Counted from the stretch's first letter, positions 17,443 through 25,317 are shown. The stretch: DNA of 64,000 nucleotides from Bacteroidota bacterium (GCA_027488905.1 JAIYAT010000020.1:124001-188000); one strand, 5' to 3'. Numbers and translations are program-made. The notes: generated by a model not told the origin, from the letters alone.

Positions 17443-19012
17443 GGTTTATCAGTTTGGTTTGAACCAAAAATTTGCTTTCCTCTATTCTAAAATTAGAAAC
17501 ATCTTCATAAGGTAAATCAATAATCTTCCAATTGGCACCCGCTGTGATAAAATCAAATTTATCTTTGGCAAGTGTTACCAATATTGGCATTTCTAAACCC
17601 TTTACAGATGATTGTAAACGGTAATGTAACTCGTTTAATTCATTATGTTTAGTAACGTAATATTCTAAAACTGGCAAATTGGGTGTACGTAAATATTGCT
17701 CGAAAAATAGAGCCAATTTCATCCGGGTACGCTCACTTAAAAACTGTTCCACCTCTTTGGTGGTGATTACTTGATGGTAGTACTTCTTATTTAGATCACG
17801 TAAAGTATTAAACCAAAGCGTGTCATTATCTATCATCCCTCGCAAAGTATGAAGCATCCAAGCCCCTTTATAATAAATATCATTGTCGGTAAATTGATGG
17901 TGAGTGCCATATTTGCCAATCATTGGTAGTTCATTTTTTATTTTTGCCTTTTGATTTTGTAAATATTGAATGGCGCGTGATTTTCCAAAATAATATTCAA
18001 CAAACAATGACTCGCTATACGTTGTAAAACTTTCATGCAACCACATGTCTGCTTTATCTTGGGCAGTTAAACTATTAGCAAACCATTCATGGCCGCTTTC
18101 ATGTATTATGATAAAGTCAAACCCAAAGCTATTATTTTCATAATTGTTTCCATAAGCCACACAACTTTGGTGCTCCATTCCCCAATATGGCGTTTCTACC
18201 AATTTGTACCCATCTTCATAAAATGGGTATTTTCCAAAGAAATGTTCAAAGGCTTTTAGCATGCGCTTAGACTGTTGAAAATGTGTTTTGGCTTTATTAT
18301 AATTATCCTCTAAAACATAAAAATCAAGGGATAGTGTATCCCCTTTTTCATTGATATAAAAATCCTTAATAAGTGCATATTTTCCAACATTTATGGCTAT
18401 GTTATAATGGTTTATAGGGTTGTTGGTTTGCCAGGTAAAAGTACTTGTATTTTCATTTTGTTCGGTTTGAACCAATCGCCCATTACTCACCCCGATTAAA
18501 CCTTTAGGCACTGTCAACCTTAAAGTTACACTAGAGGGTTCATCATCCCAGGTGTCTTTGCAGGGGAGCCAGCTATGTGCCCCAATGCCTTCACAAGCCA
18601 TGCCTACCCAAGGATTACCAGAACTGTCTTGTTGCCAAACAAATCCGCCATCCCAAGGTGCATTTTTTGCTACTTGTGGCGTGCCTTCATAAACAAACTT
18701 AAAGCTTAAGGTGTCACCTTTAGAAACATTTTGAGGAAGATTAACAAGGATTCGTTCCTGAATTCTTTGAAAAGAAATTTGCTTATCAATACTTAGAAGT
18801 TTAAGATTTGGAGCCAACTTGAAAACACAAACATCGCCAGGTTTTAAAACTAAGAAGCGAATATTGTTAGCACCAGAAATTAGTTTAGTGCTTGGATTTA
18901 CGGTTAGCGAAATATCATAAGAAAGCACATTTATACTAGCTTCTTTGGCTGGAAATGCAAGCGAAAACAGGCAAATAGCCAGCAACGCAAATGTTAAGAA
19001 TAAATTCTTCAT
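17432..19012 (-). CDS. Secreted M1-family zinc metallopeptidase (short form)
   Basis: An aminopeptidase-N-like enzyme of about 526 residues with an ATG at 19012 that places a signal peptide first (MKNLFLTFALLAICLFSLAFP). The N-terminal beta domain ends in GGFVWQQDSSGNPWVGMACEGIGAHSWLPCKDTW. The zinc site is HESGHEW (about residue 300) with the third ligand Glu in LHESFTTYSE about 20 residues on, and a catalytic Tyr is likely in the YKGAWMLHTLRG region. It lacks the long C-terminal helical domain of classical aminopeptidase N, as do many Bacteroidota M1 proteins. It overlaps the aldo/keto reductase gene tail to tail and carries two iterated-word copies (17456 and 18464). Confidence 0.9.
   Translation of the reverse strand: MKNLFLTFALLAICLFSLAFPAKEASINVLSYDISLTVNPSTKLISGANNIRFLVLKPGDVCVFKLAPNLKLLSIDKQISFQRIQERILVNLPQNVSKGDTLSFKFVYEGTPQVAKNAPWDGGFVWQQDSSGNPWVGMACEGIGAHSWLPCKDTWDDEPSSVTLRLTVPKGLIGVSNGRLVQTEQNENTSTFTWQTNNPINHYNIAINVGKYALIKDFYINEKGDTLSLDFYVLEDNYNKAKTHFQQSKRMLKAFEHFFGKYPFYEDGYKLVETPYWGMEHQSCVAYGNNYENNSFGFDFIIIHESGHEWFANSLTAQDKADMWLHESFTTYSESLFVEYYFGKSRAIQYLQNQKAKIKNELPMIGKYGTHHQFTDNDIYYKGAWMLHTLRGMIDNDTLWFNTLRDLNKKYYHQVITTKEVEQFLSERTRMKLALFFEQYLRTPNLPVLEYYVTKHNELNELHYRLQSSVKGLEMPILVTLAKDKFDFITAGANWKIIDLPYEDVSNFRIEESKFLVQTKLINPKK
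17456..17465 (+). repeat. Iterated word copy 5 (3' end of M1 peptidase gene)
   Basis: Context TTTGGTTTGAACCAAA, a perfect inverted repeat around the central TG, 14 bases past the end of the convergent aldo/keto reductase gene; read as Val-Gln-Thr-Lys on the minus strand. Confidence 0.85.
18464..18473 (+). repeat. Iterated word copy 6 (in M1 peptidase gene)
   Basis: Context TTCGGTTTGAACCAAT; minus-strand gene reads Val-Gln-Thr-Glu. Second copy in the same gene, about 1 kb from the first. Confidence 0.85.
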
Positions 19013-19124
19013 ATGGAGTTGACTTGCAAAGTAGTTAAATTTAGACATAATTTAATCTAGAAATAAACGCATAGAATGTCTAAAAAAAGTTAAACTTGCA
19101 ATTTAAAATCACATTCTAATAGAT

Positions 19125-19946
19125 ATGAATAACTTATTAAAAGGAAAAAAGGGAATTATTTTCGGAGCATTAAATGATAAAAGTATTGCATGGCAAGTTG
19201 CCTTAAAGTGTCATGAACAAGGTGCTACTTTTGTATTAACCAACGCACCTATTGCCATGCGCATGGGTGAAATAAACAACTTGGCTGCTGTTTGCAACAA
19301 TGCTCAAATTATTCCTTGTGATGTGAGTAAAGATGAAGACATGAACAACCTGATTAGTAAATCTATGGAGATTTTAGGAGGCAAAATAGATTTTATATTA
19401 CATTCGGTTGGCATGAGTTTAAATATTAGAAAAGGAAGAGCATATACCGATTTAGACTACAAATGGGCTCACGAAACCATCGATATCAGTGCGCTTTCGT
19501 TTCACAGGTTACTTCAAACTTGTTATAAAATGGATGCTATCAATGATTGGGGGTCTGTAGTGGCTTTAACATACATAGCTGCCCAAAGAGTATTCCCTGA
19601 TTATAGCGAAATGGCAGATAGTAAATCTGTTTTAGAAAGTATTGCACGCAGCTTTGGTTACCATTATGGAAAAAACAAAAAAGTACGTATTAATACCATT
19701 TCACAAAGTCCAACGCCAACCACTGCTGGCGGTGGAGTAAAAGGCTTTGGCGACTTTTTTGACTATGCCTCAGCGCTTTCGCCATTAGGTAATGCCAGTG
19801 CCGAAGATTGCGCTAACTATTGTGTTTTGATGTTTTCAGATTTAAGTAAAATGGTAACCATGCAAAATTTATTTCATGATGGCGGTTTTAGTTATACTGG
19901 TTTCAGCCATGATGTTTTTAAATTAATGGAAAAAAAGGCTGAATAA
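19125..19946 (+). CDS. fabI: Enoyl-[acyl-carrier-protein] reductase
   Basis: Catalyses the last reduction of each fatty-acid elongation cycle (NADH-dependent SDR fold). 273 residues. The divergent FabI nucleotide motif is GIIFGALNDKSIAWQVALKCHEQGA (residues 9-33), with PCDVSKDEDM and LHSVGMS after it. The active site is ALTYIAAQRVFPDYSEMADSK, giving the FabI tyrosine pair and the Tyr-x6-Lys arrangement, followed by RINTISQSPTPTTAGGGVKGF. The form resembles the Bacteroidota FabI group. A receiver-domain gene follows 10 bases later and is probably cotranscribed. Confidence 0.93.
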   Translation: MNNLLKGKKGIIFGALNDKSIAWQVALKCHEQGATFVLTNAPIAMRMGEINNLAAVCNNAQIIPCDVSKDEDMNNLISKSMEILGGKIDFILHSVGMSLNIRKGRAYTDLDYKWAHETIDISALSFHRLLQTCYKMDAINDWGSVVALTYIAAQRVFPDYSEMADSKSVLESIARSFGYHYGKNKKVRINTISQSPTPTTAGGGVKGFGDFFDYASALSPLGNASAEDCANYCVLMFSDLSKMVTMQNLFHDGGFSYTGFSHDVFKLMEKKAE

Positions 19947-19956
19947 TAACTTCTCA

Positions 19957-20328
19957 ATGAAAACTATAATTTTAAATATTGATGATGATCCAATTGCATT
20001 GTTCCTTGTGAACAATGCATTAAGAAATGCAGGATTTTCAGGAGAGGTGATGGAGTTTCCTGATGGAAAGGACTTAAATGAATTTATTGCCAAGGTAAAA
20101 GATGATGGTAATAAATATGTTTTGTTATTAGACATAAATATGCAGGATATTGGTGGTTGGGAGGTTTGTGATAAAATAGCAGAAATGCCTAATAAATCTA
20201 ATTTCGAGGTGGTTATCATTACTTCTTCTATTGATAGGTCGGACAGAATAAAAGCCGAAAAGTATGATTTCATAAAAGGATTTATTACCAAGCCAATCAA
20301 CGCAGCAGACGTAAAAGCCTATTTTTAA
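19957..20328 (+). CDS. Single-domain response regulator (receiver only)
   Basis: A 123-residue CheY-like receiver without an output domain. The acidic pocket is IDDDPIALFLVNNALRNAG at residues 7-25, the phosphorylation Asp is in YVLLLDINMQDIGGWEV (about residue 56), and the switch residues are IITSS (Ser/Thr) and FITKPINAADV (Lys). It lies 10 bases after fabI. No kinase gene is adjacent; PAS proteins and kinases elsewhere in the window could feed it, but that is only a possibility. Confidence 0.9.
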   Translation: MKTIILNIDDDPIALFLVNNALRNAGFSGEVMEFPDGKDLNEFIAKVKDDGNKYVLLLDINMQDIGGWEVCDKIAEMPNKSNFEVVIITSSIDRSDRIKAEKYDFIKGFITKPINAADVKAYF

Positions 20329-20348
20329 TCTCAAATTACTAATTAGCT

Positions 20349-20633
20349 TTGAAAACCATAAGTAAAGACGAGCCCTTATTTAAAATTGGTAAAAAACGCG
20401 GAAAAACCAATACAGATGAAATTGTAGAAAAGGAACGATTTGCTTTAGCCAATGAAGCTTTTACTGTTTTGTATTTGCTTTTTATTGCCATCTTTACCAT
20501 TGCTGTTTTACTTGAATTAAAATCTGAATACCAAATCGACTTATTTCCAGGTGTAAATACGCCATTTGATGACGCTTACTTTGGAATAAAAGACCGTATT
20601 TCTGGTCAGGCTCCTGCACCAGAAAATCCATAA
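20349..20633 (+). CDS. Small single-pass membrane protein of unknown function
   Basis: Not recognised. A TTG start at 20349 gives MKTISKDEPLFKIGKKRG, a basic cytoplasmic N-terminus, then one hydrophobic helix (AFTVLYLLFIAIFTIAVLLEL, about residues 37-57) and a short tail ending in SGQAPAPENP. It follows the receiver gene by 20 bases and could belong to that transcript. No ATG is available near the start, which makes the exact N-terminus uncertain. Confidence 0.55.
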   Translation: MKTISKDEPLFKIGKKRGKTNTDEIVEKERFALANEAFTVLYLLFIAIFTIAVLLELKSEYQIDLFPGVNTPFDDAYFGIKDRISGQAPAPENP

Positions 20634-20783
20634 TGAAATAGATAATTCCCAGTTTGAACCAAATACTAAAACTAAACTATGAAAATCAAATCATGCTTTG
20701 CAGTAATAACAAGGGCTTGAAGCAATTCAATGCTATTGGCAAGCAATTTGAAACTTATGTAGTGTACCTTAAATTATAAAAAT

Positions 20784-21071
20784 ATGTTACTTACCATTTT
20801 TGCAATCCTTTTAATCGTAAATGTTATTGGATTTATGAACCGCAAAAAAGCTTGGGCTAAAATTTATATGGTCGCTCAAATTTTTGTTGTGGCTGGCATG
20901 GCAGTTATGTTCAATATGAGCAGTTTTCAAACTGGCATTGAAGGTATGGAAGCCAAAGATAAAAATGGCATGAAGGAAATGCGTGATATGGTAAAAGAAA
21001 ACAAAGCTGCAAATGATACTGCAGATGTTGAAAGAGAAAAACAAGGCGGCAACCAAGTAAAAAGCTGGTAA
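20784..21071 (+). CDS. Small membrane protein of unknown function
   Basis: A 95-residue product with two short hydrophobic segments (LLTIFAILLIVNVIGFM and IYMVAQIFVVAGMAVMF) joined by a basic loop (NRKKAWAK), then a highly charged tail (EAKDKNGMKEMRDMVKENKAANDTADVEREKQGG). No family recognised. The preceding 150 bases contain no gene that I can support and hold one imperfect copy of the iterated word (AGTTTGAACC at 20651). Confidence 0.6.
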   Translation: MLLTIFAILLIVNVIGFMNRKKAWAKIYMVAQIFVVAGMAVMFNMSSFQTGIEGMEAKDKNGMKEMRDMVKENKAANDTADVEREKQGGNQVKSW

Positions 21072-21128
21072 TCTACAAAAAAAAGCCGTTTAAAATAAAT
21101 TTTCTCAAATTAGTTAAAGTTAAGCCTA

Positions 21129-21136
21129 TATATTTG
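21129..21136 (+). promoter_or_regulatory. Possible -7 element of PAS protein gene
   Basis: TATATTTG matches the Bacteroidota -7 consensus TAnnTTTG and ends 17 bases before the ATG at 21154. I see no good -33 TTG at the usual spacing, so support is weak. Confidence 0.35.
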
Positions 21137-21153
21137 CTATAGACTTAACCCGA

Positions 21154-22026
21154 ATGAAGCAAAATAAACTAGAAGATATTGCCTCTACCCGTTCACTAAA
21201 AATTATTAGTGTTTATCTCATATTAACATTTAGTTCTTGGTTGTTGATCAATTTCATGGGTGATAAAATGGCTGCAATACTCCCAGGAAATTTTGGAAAA
21301 TCAATATTGGTTTTCTTACAACTCATGTTTTTCCTAATAATTGGGATAATTGGCTATTATTTTATTTTCAAACAACAGTTATCTCATCTTAAATCAGACG
21401 ATAGGCTAAGCTTTATTTTTGATGAAAATCCTAATCCTTTACTCGTTTTTGAAAAACTAAACTTCAAAATCAGAGATGCGAATAGAGAAGCCATGTATTT
21501 CTTGGATTGCCCAGAAGAAATGCTCGAATCAGCCAAACTGCTCGAGTTTATATACAGTGGCAAAAGAGAAAATTTCACCAAAGAGTTTCATACTTATACA
21601 GAAGATGCTTTTTTTATGCGGGATGTTAGAATGACTCGCAAAAAAGGAGAAGATATTTATTGTAACCTTCATTTCAAATGTGTTGAAGATGGTCTTGTCA
21701 TTGTTAGTATTTATGATATTACTCCTTTGATTCAACTCAAGTATAATTTCTCTTTACTTTTGGTTCGCCACAAACAATTCGAAACCCAAATTGGAGACCA
21801 AGTAAGGAGTCAGTTTAATTATATTAGCACCACGGTTCAGGAGGTAGAAAGACAATTGTTAAGCGTTCCAAGTGAAACTAAGGTTTCTTTTGAGATGCAA
21901 GAAATTAGTAGAAAAATTAATGATTTAGATAAAAACTTTCAAATCTTCGCTAGCCAATTCAATAGCATGTATGCTGGGTTAACAGAAAGTGTAAAACAAA
22001 TCGACCTAAACGAACTTACTTTGTAA
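21154..22026 (+). CDS. Membrane PAS-domain protein
   Basis: A 290-residue sensor-like protein. Two transmembrane helices (SVYLILTFSSWLLINF and SILVFLQLMFFLIIGIIGYYFIF) occupy the first 75 residues. A PAS domain follows (FDENPNPLLVFEKLNFKIRDANREAMYFLDCPEEML to about residue 190), and the C-terminus is a predicted coiled coil (EVERQLLSVPSETKVSFEMQEISRKINDLDKNFQIF). No kinase, cyclase or methyl-accepting domain is present, so it may signal through protein contact, perhaps with the receiver-only protein 0.8 kb upstream; that link is a guess. Its last 11 bases overlap the convergent helicase gene. Confidence 0.75.
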   Translation: MKQNKLEDIASTRSLKIISVYLILTFSSWLLINFMGDKMAAILPGNFGKSILVFLQLMFFLIIGIIGYYFIFKQQLSHLKSDDRLSFIFDENPNPLLVFEKLNFKIRDANREAMYFLDCPEEMLESAKLLEFIYSGKRENFTKEFHTYTEDAFFMRDVRMTRKKGEDIYCNLHFKCVEDGLVIVSIYDITPLIQLKYNFSLLLVRHKQFETQIGDQVRSQFNYISTTVQEVERQLLSVPSETKVSFEMQEISRKINDLDKNFQIFASQFNSMYAGLTESVKQIDLNELTL

Positions 22027-23260
22027 TTTTTCTAGGAGGCCCGCCGCGCCATTGGCCTTTCGACTTTCCATTTCCTGAAGGCCTATTTCGGTTCAAACCG
22101 GAAGAAACCCTTTTTAAAGGCTCATAAATTGGACCAGTTCCTAAACTTTCTGGCAAGGGTAGTTTTGGAACTTCTTTCTCAATAAGCTTTTCAATAGCAT
22201 GAAACCTTCGCATGTCTTTCTCATTGATAAAAGTAATTGCAGTTCCTGTAGTTTCGGCCCTTGCAGTTCTACCAATTCTATGCACATAATCTTCAGGATC
22301 TGGCGGCACATCAAAGTTTATCACCAAGTCAATGCCATCCACATCTATTCCGCGAGATAAAATATCGGTTCCAATCAAAACTTGAATTTTTCTATTTCTA
22401 AAATCATTGAGCAATTCTTCTCTTTCTCTTTGCTCTAAATCTGAATGAAACGATTTTGCAGGAATGCCAATTTTCTTAAACTCAAAATGTAATCCTTTTA
22501 CCTTTTCTTTGGTAGAAGCAAATACAATTACACTTTGGTATTTATCTTTGAAAATCTCACTTAGTAAGGCCATTTTTTGTGGCTCATATGTTACATAAGC
22601 CAATTGTTTTATTCCTTCGGCAGGCTTAGAAATTGAGATACTAACTTCTTTAGGTTCAAACAAAATCTTAGCAGCCAAAGTTTTAATGCGCGGTGGCATG
22701 GTGGCTGAGAACAACAGTGTTTGACGGTCTTTTGGCAAATAGCTTATAATTTTTAGAATGTCATCATAAAAACCCATGTCTAACATTCTATCAGCTTCAT
22801 CTAAAACAAGGTGTTCTAATTTACCAAAATCAATAGAACCAGAAGCCAAGTGAGAGAGCAATCTACCTGGTGTTGCAATAATAATATCTGCACCTTCTCT
22901 TAAGGCAACTTGTTGTTGACTAAACAAGTTTCCATCACCACCTCCATAAACCGCAATTGAACTAATTGCTACATAATATCCAAAGCCAACCAATTGTTGG
23001 TCTATTTGCTGCGCCAATTCGCGGGTAGGCACCAATATTAAGGTGTTTAAATGACTGTGGGTAGAATTGATAATTTTATCAATAATCGGTAAAAGATAGG
23101 CTGCTGTTTTACCTGTTCCAGTTTGGGCACAAGCAATTAAATCGTAATGGTCTAATATAAGTGGAATCGCTCTTTCTTGAATGGGGGTTGGTGTTAGAAA
23201 ACCCATGGCATCTAGGCCATCCATTAATTGGTTATCTAAATAAAAATCGTCGAATGTCAA
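22016..23260 (-). CDS. DEAD-box RNA helicase (RhlE-like)
   Basis: An ATP-dependent RNA helicase of 414 residues. Motifs in order: Q motif (LTPTPIQERAIPLIL), motif I AQTGTGKTAAYLLP (about 43-56), PTREL, TPGRLL, motif II DEAD (about 155), motif III SAT (about 187), and the C-terminal helicase motifs IVFASTKE, GTDILSRGIDVDGIDLVINFD and HRIGRTARAE. The tail is basic and Gly/Arg-rich (LNRNRPSGNGKSKGQWRGGPPRK), typical of RhlE-type RNA-binding tails. Likely roles are ribosome assembly or cold adaptation. It carries an iterated-word copy at 22090, within that tail. Confidence 0.93.
   Translation of the reverse strand: MTFDDFYLDNQLMDGLDAMGFLTPTPIQERAIPLILDHYDLIACAQTGTGKTAAYLLPIIDKIINSTHSHLNTLILVPTRELAQQIDQQLVGFGYYVAISSIAVYGGGDGNLFSQQQVALREGADIIIATPGRLLSHLASGSIDFGKLEHLVLDEADRMLDMGFYDDILKIISYLPKDRQTLLFSATMPPRIKTLAAKILFEPKEVSISISKPAEGIKQLAYVTYEPQKMALLSEIFKDKYQSVIVFASTKEKVKGLHFEFKKIGIPAKSFHSDLEQREREELLNDFRNRKIQVLIGTDILSRGIDVDGIDLVINFDVPPDPEDYVHRIGRTARAETTGTAITFINEKDMRRFHAIEKLIEKEVPKLPLPESLGTGPIYEPLKRVSSGLNRNRPSGNGKSKGQWRGGPPRKITK
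22090..22099 (-). repeat. Iterated word copy 7 (in helicase gene tail)
   Basis: Minus-strand orientation, context TCCGGTTTGAACCGAA; read in frame on the minus strand as Gly-Leu-Asn-Arg. Confidence 0.85.
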
Positions 23261-23292
23261 GGTTAATATATGTTTCTACGAATATAACCAAT

Positions 23293-23324
23293 AAGGCCGA
23301 AGTTTTAGCATCAACTTCGGCCTT
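23293..23324 (-). terminator. Hairpin after membrane-protein pair
   Basis: Perfect 12-bp inverted repeat AAGGCCGAAGTT (23293-23304) with its complement at 23313-23324 and an 8-base loop, placed just past the stop of the 23332-23700 gene. The flank downstream on the minus strand is only moderately T-rich, so it may be a weak terminator or a processing site. Confidence 0.55.
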
Positions 23325-23331
23325 AAAAGTT

Positions 23332-23700
23332 TTAGGCTAATTGTGTTGTTTGGGATGACTTCTTTTTACCCCTGAAAAACAAATACAAGTTGAAAAACAG
23401 CATGATTCCTAAATACACCGAAAACCAGCCAATTTTATTGCTTAATACTTCAACCAAGGCTTGCGAGCTTAATATTTCTTGGCGAGTTTCCATCATCATC
23501 AAAGCAAAGCCAATGTTTAGTAGATAAAAACCAACCTTAAACAAATGGTTTGTGGCATCTGCAATTTCTGTGCGACCTTTAAATATGTCGAGCATAAAAA
23601 TACGTCCTTGCTTAAACAAAACATGCGCAACATAAAGGGTTAATAAAATGGTTACAGGCAAGTAAACATAATAGGCTACTAATACAAATTGAGTTTCCAT
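23332..23700 (-). CDS. Small polytopic membrane protein, tandem paralogue B
   Basis: A 122-residue protein with about three hydrophobic helices (AYYVYLPVTILLTLYVAHVLF, FKVGFYLLNIGFALMMM, IGWFSVYLGIMLFFNLYLFF) and a basic C-terminus (RGKKKSSQ). It clearly resembles its upstream neighbour at 23734: both share a YLPxT-x-LT start, a charged loop with a RxSF/RTEIAD-like segment, a (F/L)xxGYYLxNIGxA helix and a C-terminal FN(I/L) helix. No function is known to me. It lies in the regulator-controlled cluster 23332-24755 and is probably cotranscribed with its paralogue (33-base gap). Confidence 0.7.
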   Translation of the reverse strand: METQFVLVAYYVYLPVTILLTLYVAHVLFKQGRIFMLDIFKGRTEIADATNHLFKVGFYLLNIGFALMMMETRQEILSSQALVEVLSNKIGWFSVYLGIMLFFNLYLFFRGKKKSSQTTQLA

Positions 23701-23733
23701 AAAATTGTAATTAATGTTTAAAAAATATATGAA

Positions 23734-24090
23734 TTAAGTTTGTAAGAACTTTTTGATTTCAACAGGAAAAAACCTTATGAAAAGGATGTTAAAATAATGC
23801 ATGATGGCTAAGGAACTCATGATAAATCCAAGTCGAAAACCTAGCACTGAAACTAATTGAGCATAACCAATGAGTTTTGGAAACAAACTCAAACTAAGCA
23901 CAGCATAACCAATGTTTATTAGGTAATAACCCAATAACAAGAACTTATTAATCGTATTTATCAAAGGGCTATCTCCAAAACTCTCCCTTAATAAAAAGAC
24001 ACCTTTTTGGTGTAAGTCTTTGCCTACCCACCAAGTTAAAAACACGGTAAATGGTAAGTAAAGTAAATAGGCGATTTCATTGTAAGTCAT
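23734..24090 (-). CDS. Small polytopic membrane protein, tandem paralogue A
   Basis: A 118-residue protein with three predicted helices: IAYLLYLPFTVFLTWWVG, FLLLGYYLINIGYAVLSL and LGFIMSSLAIMHYFNILFI. It is a paralogue of the following gene, evidently by tandem duplication. An 18-bp palindrome (24103-24120) ends 12 bases before its ATG and matches a repeat before the GbsR-type regulator gene, which suggests direct control. Function unknown; no conserved metal or catalytic residues stand out. Confidence 0.7.
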   Translation of the reverse strand: MTYNEIAYLLYLPFTVFLTWWVGKDLHQKGVFLLRESFGDSPLINTINKFLLLGYYLINIGYAVLSLSLFPKLIGYAQLVSVLGFRLGFIMSSLAIMHYFNILFIRFFPVEIKKFLQT

Positions 24091-24102
24091 AACTTATTGT
24101 AT

Positions 24103-24120
24103 TTTCAATAAATATTGAAA
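24103..24120. promoter_or_regulatory. Palindromic operator before membrane-protein pair
   Basis: TTTCAATA-AA-TATTGAAA is a perfect 18-bp palindrome. Its core TTTCAAT-4-ATTGAAA is nearly the same as the core TTTCAAT-4-ACTGAAA before the regulator gene, so both are probably bound by the GbsR-type protein. It lies exactly between the stop of the 41-residue ORF and the start of paralogue A. Confidence 0.6.
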
Positions 24121-24246
24121 CTATAAATCAAAAAAAGAGCGCGGCTTGCCTTTTAGTGCCCTAAAAAAACTGCTTACAGCACCCAAAATTTGAATAATTG
24201 CAGTAAGTAGTTTTAATTTCAATTTTGAATATTTATTTTGTTCCAT
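24121..24246 (-). CDS. Unlisted 41-residue basic amphipathic peptide
   Basis: Starting 2 bases after the TAG of the regulator gene, an ATG at 24246 opens a frame encoding MEQNKYSKLKLKLLTAI followed by IQILGAVSSFFRALKGKPRS and ending FFDL before a TAG at 24121. The peptide is strongly basic, with a central hydrophobic stretch that could insert in or lie on the membrane. Start spacing suggests translational coupling to the regulator, and the stop directly abuts the operator palindrome. I recognise no family. The short length means chance cannot be excluded, but the position in a tight leftward cluster is suggestive. Confidence 0.45.
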   Translation of the reverse strand: MEQNKYSKLKLKLLTAIIQILGAVSSFFRALKGKPRSFFDL

Positions 24247-24248
24247 GT

Positions 24249-24755
24249 CTATTTAATTAATTTGAGTAGCGTACTAAAAAACCAACTTTCATCTGCTTTG
24301 AGCATTACCTCTACCGACTTATCCATCTTCCCCACAAAATCATCTAAATCATTGATGGTTGCTAAAAAAGATTGATGCGTTTTAAGCGACTTATCTAAAT
24401 CGGCTTGCTTGAGTTGATCAAGCACTTTAAGCACAGGCTCAAGCTCTCTCTTTTTGCGCTCTTTGGCAATGCGTCTGGCAATTTCCCAAATGTCTTTTTC
24501 GGCCTCAAAGTACTCTTTTCTATCACCTGGCACCAATACTTTACTAATCAAATTCCAATTCATTAAATCGCGTAAATTCATGTTAGCATTTCCCCTGCTA
24601 ATGCTCAACTCTTCCATTACATTTTCTGTGCTCAATGGCTCTGGAGATATCAATAGCAAAGCATGCACTTGTGCCATGCTTCTGTTAATTCCCCACTCGC
24701 TTCCTAGGGTACCCCAAGTTTGAATGAACTGCGTTTTTGCTTGATTAAAATTCAT
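24249..24755 (-). CDS. GbsR/MarR-family transcriptional regulator
   Basis: A 168-residue winged-helix regulator. The family start FIQTWGTLGSEWGINRSMAQVHALLL (about residues 11-36) and the recognition-helix region LSTENVMEELSISRGNANMNLRDLMNWNLISKV, followed by the wing VPGDRKEYFEAE, match GbsR-type proteins. The C-terminal half is helical and charged, as expected for dimerisation. Upstream is a promoter overlapping a 17-bp-arm inverted repeat, pointing to autoregulation; the same core occurs before the membrane-protein pair downstream. The effector ligand is unknown. Confidence 0.85.
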   Translation of the reverse strand: MNFNQAKTQFIQTWGTLGSEWGINRSMAQVHALLLISPEPLSTENVMEELSISRGNANMNLRDLMNWNLISKVLVPGDRKEYFEAEKDIWEIARRIAKERKKRELEPVLKVLDQLKQADLDKSLKTHQSFLATINDLDDFVGKMDKSVEVMLKADESWFFSTLLKLIK

Positions 24756-24769
24756 AGTGTTTGTGAGTA

Positions 24770-24799
24770 CAAATATATAACAAATTCCTAAACTTTCAA
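24770..24799 (-). promoter_or_regulatory. Promoter of GbsR-type regulator gene
   Basis: On the minus strand a -7 element TATATTTG (24777-24770) is preceded by a TTG (24799-24797) with exactly 19 bases between, matching the Bacteroidota promoter layout. The TTG lies inside the inverted repeat, so a bound repressor would block it. Confidence 0.6.
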
Positions 24800-24823
24800 T
24801 TATTACTGAAAGTTTAGGAATTT
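24782..24823. promoter_or_regulatory. Inverted-repeat operator before regulator gene
   Basis: AAATTCCTAAACTTTCA (24782-24798) pairs perfectly with its complement at 24807-24823 across 8 bases. The inner part reads TTTCAAT-4-ACTGAAA, the same core as the palindrome at 24103-24120. It overlaps the -33 element. A terminator role is less likely because a separate hairpin with a T-tract ends the neighbouring gene at 24836-24859. Confidence 0.6.
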
Positions 24824-24835
24824 AATTGAAAAAAT

Positions 24836-24859
24836 AAAGGGAACCACTTGATTCCCTTT
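24836..24859 (-). terminator. Terminator of cytochrome-b-like membrane protein gene
   Basis: AAAGGGAA and TTCCCTTT form an 8-bp stem with an 8-base loop; on the minus strand it is followed by a T-rich run, 11 bases past the stop of the 24871 gene. Confidence 0.7.
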
Positions 24860-24870
24860 AACTTAATTTT

Positions 24871-25317
24871 TTAGAAACGATATAAAGGTGAGTTTCCCCA
24901 AGGAATGCGAGATAGTATAAGCAACAAGCCAATGCCATAAAAAATCAGACTGCGCTTGTATTTATCAGCATCTGCGTAGGCTTTGCGGGTTCTAATGCGA
25001 CCAACCTGAATTAAAACCACGCCAATAATCATGGTTAGCGGATGTTCAATTAACTGCAAACGTAAGGTTTTGTCTTTCATAGCAGCACCCATGTCTTGCA
25101 TAGCTGCTTGAATAACCGGACTAACAAACAACAAGATAATTCCGATTAATAATTGTGTATGCGCCAAAGCAACTAACATAGACCCTGCTGTGTTATCGCT
25201 TTTGTTGTAAACATTCTTGTTCATTAAACCCAATACAGAACGAAGAATGGCATAAATAGCTGCTGCTAGAAATACCCAGCGCAACAAATTGTGAATGATT
25301 AGTAGTGTATTATACAT
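24871..25317 (-). CDS. Four-helix membrane protein, cytochrome-b-like hypothetical
   Basis: About 148 residues from the ATG at 25317 (MYNTLLIIHNLLRWVFLAAAIYAIL); an upstream in-frame TTG is less likely. Four hydrophobic helices are visible, with His in IIHNLLRW (helix 1), LAHTQLLIGIILLF (helix 2) and LIEHPLTMIIGVVLIQVG (helix 3), which could be heme ligands. The C-terminus is KRSLIFYGIGLLLILSRIPW. I recall such proteins as common in Bacteroidota but uncharacterised. It is separated from the regulator cluster by its own terminator. Confidence 0.7.
   Translation of the reverse strand: MYNTLLIIHNLLRWVFLAAAIYAILRSVLGLMNKNVYNKSDNTAGSMLVALAHTQLLIGIILLFVSPVIQAAMQDMGAAMKDKTLRLQLIEHPLTMIIGVVLIQVGRIRTRKAYADADKYKRSLIFYGIGLLLILSRIPWGNSPLYRF

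Noticed and set aside
20641-20783. Short ATG-led frame before the 20784 gene
   Set aside because: It has only about 13 codons and no conservation signal can be judged.
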